64,000 bases of DNA from Candidatus Heimdallarchaeota archaeon (GTDB taxonomy: Archaea; Asgardarchaeota; Heimdallarchaeia; Heimdallarchaeales; Heimdallarchaeaceae), in the NCBI GenBank assembly GCA_019057815.1, contig JAHLWR010000001.1, positions 240,233 to 304,232 on the forward strand. Reading direction: 5' to 3'. This document shows, piece after piece, positions 9,225 to 17,657 of the stretch; positions within the stretch are counted from its first letter, which is position 1, and each line of letters starts with the position of its first letter. The notes below the pieces were generated by a model. It was not told the origin of the DNA. It did no database searches and was given only the letters and a program-made list of their open reading frames with translations. The position numbers and the translations under genes are program-made.

Positions 9225-10685
9225 TCATTTCAAGAGTCCTGTTTTCTCATTGAATTCAACGATTAACTCATCTATATCTTTACTCAACAGTGGAATAGTT
9301 CTCCAGTAATCATCGTCATACCATTGATTGTTAAGCTCTTCCAGTTCTCGATTTTGTTGCTCAATCCAAGTAAAATACTTCAGATTATGAATTCTTTTTT
9401 TCTCCATGTAATCTAATTCTAGCATATTATCAATTTTTTGTCCTTGTAAATGAGCATAAAAGTCACGTATAGAGTCTTCTCGAGTATATGGACCAATTTT
9501 TTGATTCAATTCTTGTAACCGTGATTGATACAATTCCATTGAATCTGTAAAAACAGTAACTATCACATCATTTTTTGTTAATTCAAAGTATTTTGCGAAT
9601 TTAATAGACATAAGCATATTTGCAATGCTAGAGATGCCTAGGAGTGGAAGTTTCTCTATTACTTCCTCAGTTATTCCCATTTCTTTAAGATATTTTTGAC
9701 CTTCTTTTTCATTAAATAAACGCATTATTCTCACTGTATCAACATCATCAATTGCAATTACCATATCTGTATTTTTGATGTTGTGAATCCAGGGTATATG
9801 CTTGTCTCCTATTCCTTCAATTTTATGTGCGCCATATCCAGTTAATAACATGGTAGGACATTGTAAGGCTTCTCCTGCAACAATTTTCATACTAGGGTAT
9901 ATTTGTTTAAGATAATCACCACACCCAAGTGTTCCAGCTGATCCTGAGGTTAATGTTAGACCTCTAAACTTGTTGTTACCTAACTCTTTATCTAGAACTT
10001 CTTCGATGGCAGGCCCAGAAACTTGATGATGCCACAAATAGTTACCAAATTCTTCGAATTGATTAAAAATGAAGAGATTTTCACGAGTTCTTTTTAATTC
10101 CCAAACTTTGTCAAAAATCTCTTTCACATTGCTTTCGCTTCCAGGTGTTTTTATAATCTCTCCTGCAACTGATTGCAACCACTTAAACCGCTCTGAAGAC
10201 ATTTCTTCAGGTAAGATAGCTATTGATTCACAAGCAAGTAAAGTTGAATCGTAAGCACCCCCTCGACAATAGTTTCCGGTACTAGGCCAGACAGCTTTGT
10301 GAATAACAGGATTAAATTGTCCAGTAACTAAACGAGGAATAAGACAGCCAAAAGTGGCGCCGACCTTATGAGAACCAGTAGGAAAATATTTGCCAACCAA
10401 ACCAATAATACGTGCTTCCACTCCCGTTATCTCAGGAGGTAATTCAAGATAGTTAACATTATTGAAACCACCGCCGTCAGGAACAGGATCATTCTTCCAG
10501 TTAATCCTAAAGAGATTTCGAGAGTGAATATCCCAAAGACCAATAGATTGTAATTCTTCTGTAATGGAAGGAGGAATTAATGTTGGATCTCTTTGCTGTG
10601 CAAAAGTGGGTATGATAATATTTCTCTCACGAGCGCGTTGGATAGCACTTTCCAATCCCTTATCATTTATTGTTAAATCAATCAT
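9225..10685 (-). CDS. PLP-dependent fold-type-II enzyme of unknown substrate
   Basis: A 486-residue PLP enzyme of the tryptophan synthase beta/cysteine synthase fold. YFPTGSHKVGATFG near residue 98 carries the Schiff-base lysine, PSTGNYCRGGAYDS is the substrate-carboxylate loop, and LTSGSAGTLGCGD binds the phosphate. It is much longer than cysteine synthase, with a roughly 120-residue C-terminal extension rich in charged and aromatic residues. I recall similar proteins annotated only as PLP-dependent beta subunits; I would not name a reaction. The ATG at 10685 is preceded by GAAGGT and is preferred over the upstream TTG at 10706. Confidence 0.8.
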   Translation of the reverse strand: MIDLTINDKGLESAIQRARERNIIIPTFAQQRDPTLIPPSITEELQSIGLWDIHSRNLFRINWKNDPVPDGGGFNNVNYLELPPEITGVEARIIGLVGKYFPTGSHKVGATFGCLIPRLVTGQFNPVIHKAVWPSTGNYCRGGAYDSTLLACESIAILPEEMSSERFKWLQSVAGEIIKTPGSESNVKEIFDKVWELKRTRENLFIFNQFEEFGNYLWHHQVSGPAIEEVLDKELGNNKFRGLTLTSGSAGTLGCGDYLKQIYPSMKIVAGEALQCPTMLLTGYGAHKIEGIGDKHIPWIHNIKNTDMVIAIDDVDTVRIMRLFNEKEGQKYLKEMGITEEVIEKLPLLGISSIANMLMSIKFAKYFELTKNDVIVTVFTDSMELYQSRLQELNQKIGPYTREDSIRDFYAHLQGQKIDNMLELDYMEKKRIHNLKYFTWIEQQNRELEELNNQWYDDDYWRTIPLLSKDIDELIVEFNEKTGLLK

Positions 10686-10807
10686 TAGTAAACCTTCAAT
10701 TACCAAGTTTCTTTAATTTTGTGTATTAATAGAGAATAAGCTTTGTGGATTTTATTTAAAAATAAACCAAGAATGCTAAAAATCAGATTTATAGAAGACG
10801 GGGAAAA

Positions 10808-12271
10808 TTAATTCAATATCCCAACACGAACATTCTCAAATCTAGTGGGAGCAATTCCATGACCTACATAAGCTGCTTGTCCTGGTTCTCCCTTTCCACA
10901 ATTGGGTGTACCAAATACTCTCCACTCTTTTTCTTTGCATATCCCACTCACACTTCCCCAAAATTCAGGTGTTATTCCCGTGTAAGTTGCATTTTTTACC
11001 ATTTCTGTCATTTCACCATTTTTTATTCTGTAGCAAATCTCACTACCAAATTGGAAATTCATTCTTATATCATCTATACTCCAGCTTCTATTTGTGTCAA
11101 GGAAGTAGCCTTCCTTTGTATCAGCTATTAATTCATCAAAATCCCAATCCCCTGGTTTTAAATTCACATTAGTCATTCTAATGATGGGTATTTTATCATA
11201 TCCCATTGATCTTGCTGCGCCTGAACTTCTTTCTAGACCCGCTGTTTTAGCTGTTTCGCGTGATGATAAATATCCCACAAATATTCCTTTATCTACCAAT
11301 AAGTTGCTTTGAGCTTTTACTCCTTCATGATCATAAAAGAATGTCCCCAAACCTCCAGGCACAGTTGCATCAGCAACCATTGTTACTAATTCATTTCCAT
11401 ACTTGAAATTCTTATTTAAGAGATCAGGAGTTAGAAAACTTGTTCCTGCATATGCTGCCTCGTAACCTAAAGCCCTGTCAAGTTCTGTAGGGTGACCACA
11501 ACTCTCATGAACTTGTAAAGCCAGTTGAGAATGTCCCAAGATAATAGTTGATTTTTCTTGAACCATCTTTTTAGCTGTTAGTAGTTCTATCGCTTCTTTT
11601 GCAGTCTTTTCAGCTGCTTCAAGTAGATTCAATTCTTCAAAGTGCTCATATCCTCTAGTCTGAAAATCACCTCTGAAGCTAGCAGGTAAACTTCGTGTTT
11701 GTACTTCTCCACTTTCTATTGCAGTTGAAGCTACCCCCCCTCCACACCAAGTCGTTAGTTGATCTATTCTTGTTCCTTCTGTTGTATGAAGAACTAGATG
11801 ATCTTTTCTCGCTATAAAATTACTCGTTGCCACCTTTATTGTTTCAGAATGTGATTTTGCCCGTTTCGTGCATTCTTGTAAAACACCTATTTTTTCATCG
11901 ATTCCAACCTCGAAAGGATCCTTTTTGACCGGTGTTTTTACAGTATCTTCATAAATTGGTTCATCAGCTAATTCAATTTCAAACTTCCTTACTAGTGATG
12001 AAGCTTTCGCTATTTTTACAGCGCTTTCAGCAAGTTCTGTTATTTTATCTCTTGTTAATTCATTTGTTGATGCAAAACCCCATGAGCCATTTTTCAGAAC
12101 TCTTATCCCCAATCCTCTCTTTTCTGTCCTATTCATAGACTCTAAAGATTCATTCTTGAAAGAGATTGATTCTATATGGGTGTCCATAAATCTCGCATCA
12201 GCGTAATCTGCTCTCCTTAATTCACAACATTTTAATGCATAGGTTACTAAATCAGCTAGATTTCCGGACAT
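10808..12271 (-). CDS. tldD: TldD-like metalloprotease
   Basis: A 487-residue TldD family protein with the zinc motif HESCGH (HExxxH) near residue 255, followed by ELDRALGYEAAYAGTSF as in active TldD. The glycine-rich ERSSGAARSMGYDKIP and RMTNVNLKPGD blocks are also conserved. TldD provides the active site in the TldD-TldE heterodimer, which degrades unfolded peptides and matures some ribosomal peptides in bacteria. The likely partner is the TldE at 5225-6598. About 100 bases separate it from the PLP gene downstream; the next gene upstream is divergent. Confidence 0.93.
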   Translation of the reverse strand: MSGNLADLVTYALKCCELRRADYADARFMDTHIESISFKNESLESMNRTEKRGLGIRVLKNGSWGFASTNELTRDKITELAESAVKIAKASSLVRKFEIELADEPIYEDTVKTPVKKDPFEVGIDEKIGVLQECTKRAKSHSETIKVATSNFIARKDHLVLHTTEGTRIDQLTTWCGGGVASTAIESGEVQTRSLPASFRGDFQTRGYEHFEELNLLEAAEKTAKEAIELLTAKKMVQEKSTIILGHSQLALQVHESCGHPTELDRALGYEAAYAGTSFLTPDLLNKNFKYGNELVTMVADATVPGGLGTFFYDHEGVKAQSNLLVDKGIFVGYLSSRETAKTAGLERSSGAARSMGYDKIPIIRMTNVNLKPGDWDFDELIADTKEGYFLDTNRSWSIDDIRMNFQFGSEICYRIKNGEMTEMVKNATYTGITPEFWGSVSGICKEKEWRVFGTPNCGKGEPGQAAYVGHGIAPTRFENVRVGILN

Positions 12272-12429
12272 ATTTCTCAGAGGAATCTAATCATTCTACT
12301 TTAAAACATTTTTCGAACTAATTAAATTCTACAAAAAGAACATTCATGTAATCATAATTCCAGATATAATGTTTTAAATAATTGACTCTTTTAATATATT
12401 TCTAGATATTATTGGTGATGTGAGAAATA

Positions 12430-13233
12430 ATGAGAACGAAAACTGAGATTTTTGTGTTTTGGTGTATTATTGGGTTATTAATAACATCCCTGAACGTATC
12501 TTCAATGCAAGAAATTCCTGAAATTGATTCTATCACTTTTCATGAATCCGTGGTGAAAGAAGCTGTCTTTGATTGGAAAGTAGAGAAACATAGATTTGAA
12601 GGAGGAGATATTATCGATACAATGTCTTACCACACTCTTCATTATCAAGAAGGTGACACTTTATCCATCAAAATAGTAAAAGACCCATCTGAATCTTCTC
12701 CTGAAGAAGTAGGTTTTGGAATTTTTGAATATCAACTGAACGGAACACCGTTTTCATTTGAAGATTCACTATTTATGATGAGCGATACTCTTCGAACATT
12801 TTATTATATATTACTGTATCCAATTCAATACAGTAATAACACTGGTACACATGACTTTTTCGAATTATACTATGAGTATTTATTATTGCGGAAAGAGTCG
12901 AAAGAATCAATGAGCGAAGATATAACAATAACTGTTGAATTTGGTAATAAATATCTGTCTTATGAACAAGATATTTTAACAGAAATAGAAGGTATGTCAC
13001 TAGAAAGCCATGATAAAGCAATTTGGAACATAGAAACCGGATTTCTGGAAAAATCTGAAACTTATACTGAGGTTAATAATGATGGAAACATATCATCTTA
13101 TGAGTCATTAATAGAGCTTCAAAATGGCAGTATCAGTATACCATTCAACTGGATTTATAGCTTGTATGGGCTAATTTTCATTAGTATATCTGTGTTAGTA
13201 TTCAGAAAAAGAAAGAAAATTCTTGATAAATAG
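12430..13233 (+). CDS. secreted membrane-anchored protein, unknown function
   Basis: A 267-residue protein I do not recognise. It has an N-terminal hydrophobic segment (about residues 8-25) that looks like a signal peptide, an acidic extracellular region of some 210 residues rich in E, D, S and Y, and one C-terminal transmembrane helix (about 240-258) followed by a basic FRKRKKILDK tail. That gives a type I topology with the bulk outside the cell. Several alternating hydrophobic stretches suggest a beta-rich ectodomain. A TATA-like TTTTAAATAATTG lies near 12371-12383. Confidence 0.65.
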   Translation: MRTKTEIFVFWCIIGLLITSLNVSSMQEIPEIDSITFHESVVKEAVFDWKVEKHRFEGGDIIDTMSYHTLHYQEGDTLSIKIVKDPSESSPEEVGFGIFEYQLNGTPFSFEDSLFMMSDTLRTFYYILLYPIQYSNNTGTHDFFELYYEYLLLRKESKESMSEDITITVEFGNKYLSYEQDILTEIEGMSLESHDKAIWNIETGFLEKSETYTEVNNDGNISSYESLIELQNGSISIPFNWIYSLYGLIFISISVLVFRKRKKILDK

Positions 13234-13309
13234 TTCAAACTTTTTTTTTCTTTTTTCAGTTTAACATAGAATAACAGAGAGTTCTTGTCCTTTATGTGGT
13301 GGTAGTTCC

Positions 13310-14060
13310 TCAATCTGTTTCCCGAAATTCTTGAAGATAACAGTCAATTAACGCTTCAAGTAGGATATTTGAATAAGATATAACTACCTTCTTCTCTATA
13401 AACTCATCTGTAACATGTAATTTATCCATTCTTCCAGGACCAAAAATCACGAAGGGTGTGTTTTTAGGAGGGATTAAAATCCCTGCGTCAGTTCCGTAAG
13501 CTAACCGATTTTTTCCCCCCCACCCATCTTATGTGCTTTTTCTTTCAAGGATGTAATGAAATCTGATTGTTCATTATACTCAATTGCAGGGATGGTGAAA
13601 ATATATTCTAGTTCAGCTTTTGCTTTATTTTCGCGATTAAACTGTGAAATAGTTTCTTCAAACTTAGATCTAATCTGATTATCATCAATACTAGATGGTA
13701 ATCTATAAATGCTGCAACAGCACCTTTCATATCAGTTGAGCCTCGACCATAGATATTATCATCATATTCCTCTCCGCTAAGAGGAGGATAAGTCCATCGC
13801 TTTTTATCCCCTGAAATAACAGTATCAATATGGCCAGTTAGAATAATAGATTTTTCACCCTCACCATATTCAGCTATTAGATTAGCATGGTCTTCTTTAT
13901 ATTCTTGGATTTCACATTTGATACCTCCTGATTTGAGAATGTTTGCAATAAATTTTACAGCCTCAATAGTTCTACCAGGAGGGTTTTCAGTGTTGAACTG
14001 TATTAATTTTCTAAGTAAAGGAATAACATCATTTTCAGTAATTGTTCCTTCGTACATCAT
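13310..14060 (-). pseudogene. decayed M20 deacylase copy, internally deleted
   Basis: A broken paralogue of the intact M20 gene directly upstream. The first 120 or so residues read cleanly (LTGHIDTV, GRGSTDMKGAVAAF) and match the neighbour. The next homologous stretch (YRLPSSIDD onward) is in another frame and corresponds to the neighbour's YRIIPNIDR region. About 145 codons, holding the second metal ligands and the dimerisation domain, are therefore missing. A second frame change follows at the seven-C run at 13515-13521, and the tail FGPGRMDKLHVTDE is read to a stop at 13310-13312. No functional enzyme can be made unless both breaks are assembly errors. Confidence 0.85.
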
Positions 14061-14140
14061 TTCTCAAATTAATTTAAAAAAAAGAGAATTAAAGGTGTTT
14101 CGGGAAGAAATCTTTCTTCTAATATCCTCTTTTAATGCTT

Positions 14141-15274
14141 TCATTTGTAGTGTTTTAGAATTGTATCGAGTATGATATTTGAATATAATACCACTTCTTC
14201 TTTCAAAGTATATTCATCAGTAACGTGCAACTTGTCTAACCTTCCAGGTCCAAATATTGCAAAAGCTGTGTTATTCTCAGGAACGAGGATAGCTCCATCA
14301 GTCCCAAAAGTTACTCCAAAGATTGAACCGTAGTTATCTTTTTCAGCTCTTCTTTTGAGAAGGTCTAAGAATCTTGACTCTTGGGTCATATCAATTGAAG
14401 GTGTATCCTGCATAATTTCCATTTCTGTTTGAGATTTATTGTTTTTATTGAAATCACTTATAATGGTTTGAATTGATTCTTTAATGGTTTCACGGTCTAT
14501 ATTGGGTATAATGCGATAATCCAATGTGAATTCACAATACTCTGGTACAACATTTGGGGCCGTTCCCCCCTTTATTTGACCAATGTTCAATGTGGATTTA
14601 CCAAGAAGATGATGATTGAGATTAGGAACTATTTCTTTCATTTTAGGTATAAGTTCAGTAGCAGCTTCAATTGAATTAACTCCTAAATGAGGTGTAGAAC
14701 CATGAGCTGATTCTCCTGTAATTTTTATTTTAATCCATAGTACTCCTTTTTGAGCTTTGGCAATTTTTAACTCAGTTGGTTCGCCAATAAGAATGAAATG
14801 GCAGTTTTCCATCACACCCGCTTTCTGTGATACTTTAGCCCCTTCCATCCCTATTTCTTCATCAGAAGTAATCAAGAGTTTTATTTTACCATTCAATTTT
14901 ACATTCTGTTGCTTGAGATATTTGATTACAGCCATGAAAGAGGCAACAGCACCTTTCATATCAGTAGAACCACGTCCATAGATTTTTCCGTCATGTTCTT
15001 CGCCACTAAATGGAGGGTATGACCATTTAGATTCATCTCCAGCTGGAACTACATCAATATGTCCACATAATATAACGCTCTCTTCTCCTTCTCCATATTC
15101 AGCTATTAAATTTGCATGGCCTTCTTTATATTCTTGGATTTTACATTTTATACCTAAGTTTTCAAACATTTCTGCCAAATATTTTATAGCTTCAATTGTT
15201 TTGCCTGGAGGGTTAACTGTTCTAAATTTAATTAATTCTTTTAATATAGGAATTACATCATTTTCTAGAATCAT
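14141..15274 (-). CDS. M20 family deacylase (ArgE/DapE type)
   Basis: A 377-residue zinc amidohydrolase. Metal and catalytic motifs appear in order: CGHIDVVPAGD, GRGSTDMKGA, ITSDEEIGMEGA (catalytic Glu pair), and a late histidine in GPGRLDKLHVTDE. The inserted dimerisation domain, roughly residues 175-290, carries GESAHGS. The family removes acyl groups from amino acids (acetylornithine, succinyl-diaminopimelate) or trims dipeptides; sequence alone does not choose. No arginine or lysine pathway gene adjoins it. A truncated copy follows 80 bases downstream, so this is the surviving member of a tandem duplication. Confidence 0.9.
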   Translation of the reverse strand: MILENDVIPILKELIKFRTVNPPGKTIEAIKYLAEMFENLGIKCKIQEYKEGHANLIAEYGEGEESVILCGHIDVVPAGDESKWSYPPFSGEEHDGKIYGRGSTDMKGAVASFMAVIKYLKQQNVKLNGKIKLLITSDEEIGMEGAKVSQKAGVMENCHFILIGEPTELKIAKAQKGVLWIKIKITGESAHGSTPHLGVNSIEAATELIPKMKEIVPNLNHHLLGKSTLNIGQIKGGTAPNVVPEYCEFTLDYRIIPNIDRETIKESIQTIISDFNKNNKSQTEMEIMQDTPSIDMTQESRFLDLLKRRAEKDNYGSIFGVTFGTDGAILVPENNTAFAIFGPGRLDKLHVTDEYTLKEEVVLYSNIILDTILKHYK

Positions 15275-15319
15275 TTTATCACCAAAACTCTTTGATTGTA
15301 AGAAATTCTTTTATTGACA

Positions 15320-16927
15320 TTAAATCACTTCTTCTGAAATATGTTTTCTTAATTTAAATTGCTTATAATTACTTGGTCGAAGGAAGAGATACGCAATAAT
15401 ACCTATAACAGCTATTAATGCAGCTATATAAAAAGTGATAATATATGCATATGCATCTAAACCAAAATCAGTTACTGAAGCCATAACACTATTCGCATAT
15501 GAAGATAGAGAAGAAAGATAGAGATTAGGATCAGATATTCTAGAAACAATTATAGCATTTGTAATTGGTTTTGTGAGAAAAGCTATTCCAGTACTCAATA
15601 GAATAATATATCCTATCAACCATGAGAGATTTAGATACTTCTTTTTTTTCACTGGAAGTACTTTTTTTGAAAGTAAATATATCAACAACCCAACAATTAC
15701 AAGAACCATAATTGTGTAAATCATAATTATTACAGAATTAGAGGCAACAATGGCATCAGCTACTGGTCCTGTTAGAATTGTTCCACCCAATCCCCATGCT
15801 AAAAAGAAAGCAGCGTTATAATATCCCATCATTCTCCCCCTTCTTTCTAGAGGAACGACTCTTGTTACCATGGCATAAGAAGTTGTTTGTATCCAAACTC
15901 GCGATGTACCTTTAAGAGCCATATAAATGAAATAAATAACTATACTAGAAGCGAAAGGAAGGGAAATAGTAGCTATAAATACTAACGAAAAACCAATAAG
16001 TAACATACGGTCATCACCGAAACGAGTAGTGAAAAATCCAATAGCTAAACCTGCTATAATCATTGCAATGCTACTTGTGTTTCTTAATTGCGCTATCACA
16101 ATATCAGAAGCTGCAAATGTGTCTGGTAAGCGAGTATAAATTTGAATCATTTGACCTATGCTGTTTCCACCGATGTTTACAATAGCTACAATAATGATTA
16201 ACCAAACAAACAGTTTCCAGTTCCAGATAGATGAAGGCTTCTTACGATTTTTCAATGCTAAATCTGAATTAATTTCTTGTTTTACATTATTTTCTTCTAT
16301 CTGTTCTTCTAAATCAGCATATGATTCAGGAATTAAAAACAAGGCAACTATGCTAAAAACCATAATCCCAGATGAGATATAGAAGAGAGAACCATCCCAA
16401 AACCCTAATCCGCTATTGTAGAGAAATCCACTAGCAGTAACGCCCAAAACATTTCCTATCCCACCAACAAATTGTAACCTACCCATGACTTTGCTTCTTT
16501 CTGTATCTTTAGTTAAATCAGCAATTAGAGTTGACCAACCTAAATTGCTACTACTCCATCCTGCTTCAATGACGGTAAAACCTATAATTATTACAAAAGC
16601 TGCAGCTCTTAAACTGTTATTCGCTCCAACACGTTTATGTATCCAGAACACCACAAGATACCCAATTGCTGCGTATGTTTCACCAAAGATAATTAGTAGC
16701 CTTCTTTTCTTGAATCGATCAGAAATTCTACCCCACAATGTTGATTGAGCAACAATATTTACGACCATTGGCAATGTTGCAAAAAGAGTCATCTCGGTGT
16801 TTGATACTCCAAGAAATTCTTTCAAGTAGATACTAAGAAAAAAATAGAAAATACCACGTCTAAACATTGTCATGACTTGAAATATTGATAAGCTCACAAA
16901 GTGTTTAGTCTTCAATTGGTAAAGCAC
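15320..16927 (-). CDS. MFS transporter, long form
   Basis: A 535-residue major facilitator protein with about twelve to fourteen hydrophobic helices. STLWGRISDRFKKRRLL in the first half and MVTRVVPLERRGRMMGYYNAAFF in the second are the two cytoplasmic MFS-type loops. A charged linker around residues 205-235 separates the halves. The C-terminal part is longer than usual, with an extra hydrophobic pair after residue 440. The substrate is unknown. The gene follows the M20 deacylase upstream frame by 45 bases on the same strand, which would allow a peptide or amino-acid link, but this is weak. Confidence 0.83.
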   Translation of the reverse strand: MLYQLKTKHFVSLSIFQVMTMFRRGIFYFFLSIYLKEFLGVSNTEMTLFATLPMVVNIVAQSTLWGRISDRFKKRRLLIIFGETYAAIGYLVVFWIHKRVGANNSLRAAAFVIIIGFTVIEAGWSSSNLGWSTLIADLTKDTERSKVMGRLQFVGGIGNVLGVTASGFLYNSGLGFWDGSLFYISSGIMVFSIVALFLIPESYADLEEQIEENNVKQEINSDLALKNRKKPSSIWNWKLFVWLIIIVAIVNIGGNSIGQMIQIYTRLPDTFAASDIVIAQLRNTSSIAMIIAGLAIGFFTTRFGDDRMLLIGFSLVFIATISLPFASSIVIYFIYMALKGTSRVWIQTTSYAMVTRVVPLERRGRMMGYYNAAFFLAWGLGGTILTGPVADAIVASNSVIIMIYTIMVLVIVGLLIYLLSKKVLPVKKKKYLNLSWLIGYIILLSTGIAFLTKPITNAIIVSRISDPNLYLSSLSSYANSVMASVTDFGLDAYAYIITFYIAALIAVIGIIAYLFLRPSNYKQFKLRKHISEEVI

Positions 16928-17140
16928 CTTTCTTTAGTTTTTTAAATCAATAGACTCTTTTTTGCTTCTGTTTCAAAAAAAATACAAACGGGTTATTAAG
17001 ATTATGTTTTGGATTATTTTGCGTTTTTCACTTATGAAAAAACCATTAATAGGATAGTGTATACATAACTTAAGTATCATTAATAAGTGTCCAAATTACA
17101 AAAAGTAATAATTCTCATCAAAAGATAGGATAGGATTTAT

Positions 17141-17476
17141 GTGTCTGTTTCTACAAAAACATCTTTTACCTACAGAAGTATACTTTCTATTGGATTAGTG
17201 ATACTTGGGTTATCCTTAATAATAGTTAGAATTTGGATTGATAGCTCTTTATGGAAAATAGTACTTATTGCTGTTGGAGCATCTATTGCATTATTTGGAT
17301 ATTTATCAACAAGAACCATTTCTCAATTAAATGACCATAAGTGTCCTATTTGCAAAGGTACAGGAAGCACTTGTTCAAGAGCTTGTATTAGTTGTTCAAT
17401 TAAATCTTCTAAATGTACATATTGTAATGGTACTGGTAGAATAGTAAAAGAAAGCAAAGAAAGGACGAATCTTTAG
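17141..17476 (+). CDS. small two-TM protein with CxxC-rich zinc domain
   Basis: A 111-residue protein with two adjacent hydrophobic helices (about residues 14-32 and 36-54) and a cytosolic C-terminal region with eight cysteines. The pairs CPICKGTGSTC and CTYCNGTG have the CxxCxGxG form of the DnaJ cysteine-rich zinc domain, but there is no J domain. It may be a membrane-tethered redox or zinc module. The start is GTG after an AGGATTTAT stretch. It stands alone, 180 bases before thrS. Confidence 0.65.
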   Translation: MSVSTKTSFTYRSILSIGLVILGLSLIIVRIWIDSSLWKIVLIAVGASIALFGYLSTRTISQLNDHKCPICKGTGSTCSRACISCSIKSSKCTYCNGTGRIVKESKERTNL

Positions 17477-17657
17477 GCTGTTCTTTTGCAGGTTTCTTCT
17501 CTTTTATTTGAAAAATCTTTTATATGCTTTGATTCTTCCTTTATTTGAGGACAATGAATAAAGGTGAATGCGAAACAAACAGATAAAGATTTTATTGTGC
17601 CTTTATTTAGTAATTATGTACTCTTTGATCCTAATAGTAAAGTTTTGAGGTGTTTAC

